This document shows positions 60,547-64,000 of a stretch of 64,000 nt of DNA, in pieces; position 1 is the first letter of the stretch; every line of letters starts with the position of its first letter. The translations under genes and the position numbers were made by a program. The notes beneath the pieces are model-generated. The model searched no databases, was not told the origin of the DNA, and worked only from the letters and a program-made list of their open reading frames with translations. The stretch covers positions 1 through 64,000 of the forward strand of contig JAIXWG010000022.1 in NCBI GenBank assembly GCA_027482245.1, given 5' to 3'. This stretch comes from Acetobacteraceae bacterium (GTDB taxonomy: Bacteria; Pseudomonadota; Alphaproteobacteria; Acetobacterales; Acetobacteraceae).

Positions 60547-62943
60547 TCACAGCACCCAGTCATCATCGTTGATGCGCCCGATGCCGAGCGCATCGGCGAT
60601 GGTGGCGCCCTGCGCGGCGAAGAGTTCCACGCGGAACTGCTCCGCCGCCTCCGCGACCTCATCGGCCCTGATCTCGACCTCGATCACCTGCCGCGTCTGG
60701 CCGGGCTGGAAAGTCAGCACGCCCGAGGCATGGACATAATCCGTCGCATCGGCCGTGCCGGGCGCGGTGCGCCAGCCCACCGTCACGGCGCTGCTGACGG
60801 GGTCGCTCAGCGTGACGGTGAAGCTCGCCTTGCGGATGGGCTCCGCGGCTTCGGGCAGGATCTCCCGGATCGCGGCGACCTTGTCCTGCAGCACGGTCTT
60901 CCAGTCATCGGCCAGGATGCCGCCTGTGTCGCCTGAATTGGGGTTCCAGGACCACCAGGCGTACGACACGCCCGGCCCCGCGATGTCCTTGTCCCCATCG
61001 GCATCCACGTCGCCCGACATGTAGTCCACGATCTTGTCGAGCCAGGCGCGATCCTTGGGGTCCGCCAGCCTGGTGCCGAACTCGCCGATGAAGACCGGCG
61101 CCGTCCCGCTCTCCCAGAGGTAGCCCCACATCTTCTCGAACAGGTCGGGCAGCCTGGCCGCGAAATCGGGGCCCTGGAAGAAGCTCTGCGGATAGATCGA
61201 GTTCGGATAGTCATGCGCGGAATAGACGAGCTTGTCGGTGACGTTCAGCGTCACCGGGCGCGCCGCGGCGCCCATCAGGTTGCCGCCCCACCAGTAGTAG
61301 TTGTTCTGGTGCTCGGCCACGCCTTCCACGAAGATCAGCCAGTCCGGGTTCTTCGCCAGCGCGGCATTGCCCGCCAGCTCCGCCGCGCTCGCCCAGGCAT
61401 TCCAGCTGGCGCCATGCGGTTCGTTGCTGAGGTCCGCGCCGATCACGGTGGGATCGCCGGCGTAGCGCGTTGCCAGCTTCTCCCACATCCCCACCCAGTC
61501 GGCCTGGGAATAGCCGCCATCGAACCACAGCCCGTTGCCGTTCGGCCCCGCGCCGGCCGCGCTGCGGTGGTGGTCCAGGATGATGCGAAGGCCGATGTCG
61601 CCGGCATAATCCACGATCCGGTCCATGATCTGCAGCGGCGTCAGCCCGGCCAGGTCCGGGTTCAGGTTGACGTTGATGCCGTTCGGCGTGCCGCCCTTCA
61701 GCACGGCCTCCGCGCTGAAGGGCAGGCGGATGGCGTTGAAGCCGGTCTCCGCCATCTGGTCCATCATGTCGCGCCAGTTGCGGACATCGAGGCCATGCGG
61801 CGCGAAGGTCGTGCCCTCCAGCCCGAACCAGTTCACGGCCGCGATCTTCACCGCCTGGCCGGTGGCATCGACGATGTCGCGCCCCCTGGTGGACAGCACG
61901 CCGACCATGCCATGCGGGCCCGGATCGCCTTCCGTCACCGGCGCCGCATCCGCGATGACGATGCTCGGGCGGTCGTTGTTGATGATGGTGCCGATGCCCG
62001 TGCCATCCAGGATCGTGCCGCGCACCGGCGCGGACAGCGTCAGGCTCAGCGTCTCGTCCATCTCCACCAGGCGGTCGCCGATCACCGCGACGGTCACGAC
62101 CTTCTCGGTCTGGCCTGGCGTGAAGGTCAGCGTGCCGCTGCGGGCGATGAAGTCCGCGCCACTCGTCGCCGTGCCGCCGGCGGTGGCGAAATTGACCGAT
62201 ACCGTCGTCGTCATCGCCGCGGCGAGCGACACCTTGAAGGACATCGCCGTGGTCCCGCTGTTGCCCTCGATGACGGAGGCGTCGGAGACGAAGAAGCGCG
62301 CGCCGTCGTCGTCGATGATGGTCGCGAAGCCCAGGTCATCGGTGATGGTCGCGCCCTTGGCGCCGGAGAGCTTGACGCTGAAGCTCTCCGTCGCCTCGAA
62401 CACCCGGTCATCGACCAGCGCCACGCTGATGCGCTTCACCGTCTCCCCGGCCGCGAAGGTGATGCCGCCGCTGAGCGCCGTGAAGTCGAGCCCCGCCCGC
62501 GCCGTGCCGTTCTGCGTCGCGAACTTGACGGAGACCTCGCCGGTCGCGGCGGCGGAAAGCTTCACCTCGAAGGTCGCGAAGCGCGCGCCTTCCAGCACCT
62601 CTACGTCGCCGATGGTGATGCGCGGCGGCGCGGGCGGCGGCAGGACCGTGGGGCCGGCCAAGGCGAAGCCCGTGGGGTCGGCGATGGCGGCGGGGCCGGA
62701 GGCCGAGAAGCCGAAGCCGATGCTGCCGCCCGCCGGCGCCGTGCTGTTCCAGGACTGTCCGCGCACCACGTAGCGGCCGGCGGAGGCGCTGACGATCTCC
62801 GCACCCCAGATGCTGTCGATGGTGAAGCCGCCATCGAAGGACATCGTCCAGCCATTCAGCGCGACATCGGGCAGAAGCGTCACCTGGCCGACGAAGCCGG
62901 TGGTCCAGGAAGCGGTGCGCTGGAACAGAATCTGGGCAGGCAT
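60547..62943 (-). CDS. CBM2 / Calx-beta / GH5 cellulase-like protein
   Basis: A 798-residue modular protein. It has a CBM2-like carbohydrate-binding domain (about 1-90: WTTGFVGQVTLLPDVALNGW, QSWNSTAPAGGSIGFGFSAS), two Calx-beta domains (about 95-310, ending FATIIDDDG and GIGTIINNDR), a GH5 catalytic domain (about 345-690) and a third Calx-beta domain (about 695-798). The acid/base Glu is in ADLSNEPHG and the nucleophile Glu in VFIGEFGTRL. No signal peptide is seen, as in many type I secreted proteins, but no RTX repeats are seen either. The ATG at 62943 was taken; a GTG at 62985 is possible. It probably hydrolyses beta-1,4-glucans. Confidence 0.87.
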   Translation of the reverse strand: MPAQILFQRTASWTTGFVGQVTLLPDVALNGWTMSFDGGFTIDSIWGAEIVSASAGRYVVRGQSWNSTAPAGGSIGFGFSASGPAAIADPTGFALAGPTVLPPPAPPRITIGDVEVLEGARFATFEVKLSAAATGEVSVKFATQNGTARAGLDFTALSGGITFAAGETVKRISVALVDDRVFEATESFSVKLSGAKGATITDDLGFATIIDDDGARFFVSDASVIEGNSGTTAMSFKVSLAAAMTTTVSVNFATAGGTATSGADFIARSGTLTFTPGQTEKVVTVAVIGDRLVEMDETLSLTLSAPVRGTILDGTGIGTIINNDRPSIVIADAAPVTEGDPGPHGMVGVLSTRGRDIVDATGQAVKIAAVNWFGLEGTTFAPHGLDVRNWRDMMDQMAETGFNAIRLPFSAEAVLKGGTPNGINVNLNPDLAGLTPLQIMDRIVDYAGDIGLRIILDHHRSAAGAGPNGNGLWFDGGYSQADWVGMWEKLATRYAGDPTVIGADLSNEPHGASWNAWASAAELAGNAALAKNPDWLIFVEGVAEHQNNYYWWGGNLMGAAARPVTLNVTDKLVYSAHDYPNSIYPQSFFQGPDFAARLPDLFEKMWGYLWESGTAPVFIGEFGTRLADPKDRAWLDKIVDYMSGDVDADGDKDIAGPGVSYAWWSWNPNSGDTGGILADDWKTVLQDKVAAIREILPEAAEPIRKASFTVTLSDPVSSAVTVGWRTAPGTADATDYVHASGVLTFQPGQTRQVIEVEIRADEVAEAAEQFRVELFAAQGATIADALGIGRINDDDWVL

Positions 62944-62998
62944 GGGCAAGGCATCCAGGGGTGCAACCTGAAGCTTTGATCCCACGCGAGGTGGTCAT

Positions 62999-63067
62999 CG
63001 TAAAGTTCCAATTTACGCAAATTGTCTCATTAATTAATAATTCCGATATGTCTCGATTTTTGATGCA
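62999..63067 (-). promoter_or_regulatory. AT-rich upstream region with inverted repeat
   Basis: The only strongly AT-rich stretch of the window (TTAATTAATAATT and similar), lying upstream of the GH5 gene at 62943. It contains a perfect 6-bp inverted repeat CAATTT/AAATTG (63009-63014 and 63019-63024) with spacer ACGC. It is likely the promoter and a regulator or silencer site for the GH5 gene; no clear -35/-10 pair is named. Confidence 0.5.

Positions 63068-64000
<933 letters not shown>

Overview
The window is GC-rich throughout (visibly around 70%), with dense, mostly short-spaced genes. Several things together point to an alphaproteobacterium of the Rhodospirillales/Acetobacteraceae (Roseomonas-like) type; this is inference, not a database result. 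They are the zapA / 6S-like RNA / 5-formyl-THF cyclo-ligase order, a DUF1491 protein, a class I aldolase next to thiE, an NdvA-type glucan exporter, and many Bug/TctC-type solute receptors with Tat-like or Sec-like leaders. No rRNA, tRNA, CRISPR array, transposase or prophage gene was seen.

Layout. 1-5.6 kb: end of a ligase-associated Lhr-like helicase, pdeM, a fasciclin protein, a photolyase and a second phosphoesterase, largely DNA repair. 5.7-14.7 kb: PPK2, an HMG-CoA-lyase-type enzyme, a small lipoprotein with a hairpin over its ribosome binding site, ymdB, ygfA, a 6S RNA candidate, zapA, class I aldolase, a TauE/SafE permease and thiE. 14.8-22.4 kb: PhzF, FkbM methyltransferase, a second TauE/SafE permease, then the elongation factor P set epmA, epmB and efp. 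This set is interrupted by an unknown Cys/His protein and a VapBC-type toxin-antitoxin pair with a perfect palindromic operator.

22.5-31.3 kb: inositol monophosphatase, then an OmpA-like protein, a MotA/TolQ-like channel and a 953-residue MotB-like partner with a very long coiled coil, followed by upp, a PEP-mutase-family lyase and a chemoreceptor. 31.3-43.2 kb: small conserved proteins, cytochrome b561, DUF429, an M20 hydrolase coupled to a ketopantoate-reductase-like enzyme, a complete tripartite tricarboxylate transporter (Bug, TctB, TctA), an SDR lacking the usual Tyr, DUF1003, an HtrA-like protease and a CPA1 antiporter.

43.2-47.8 kb: one 1515-residue DUF4011/SF1 helicase/Vsr-like nuclease/DUF3320 protein, the best candidate for a nucleic-acid-targeting (possibly defence) function. 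47.9-60.5 kb: a peptidoglycan-binding lipoprotein, a TRAP transporter with two tandem receptors, a HicA-like orphan, an orphan peptide-type receptor overlapping a CBS gene, an NdvA-type exporter, and a Bug/TauD/Bug operon. 60.5-64.0 kb: two tandem GH5 glycoside hydrolases decorated with Calx-beta domains; the second runs off the window and carries a one-base frameshift.

The most interesting signals are the MotA/MotB-like pair that resembles ZorAB with the coiled coil moved to the periplasmic subunit, the helicase-nuclease giant, the toxin-antitoxin pair inside the EF-P modification locus, the ribosome-binding-site hairpin at 8.35 kb and the tandem CBM2/Calx-beta/GH5 genes with an AT-rich promoter island between them.
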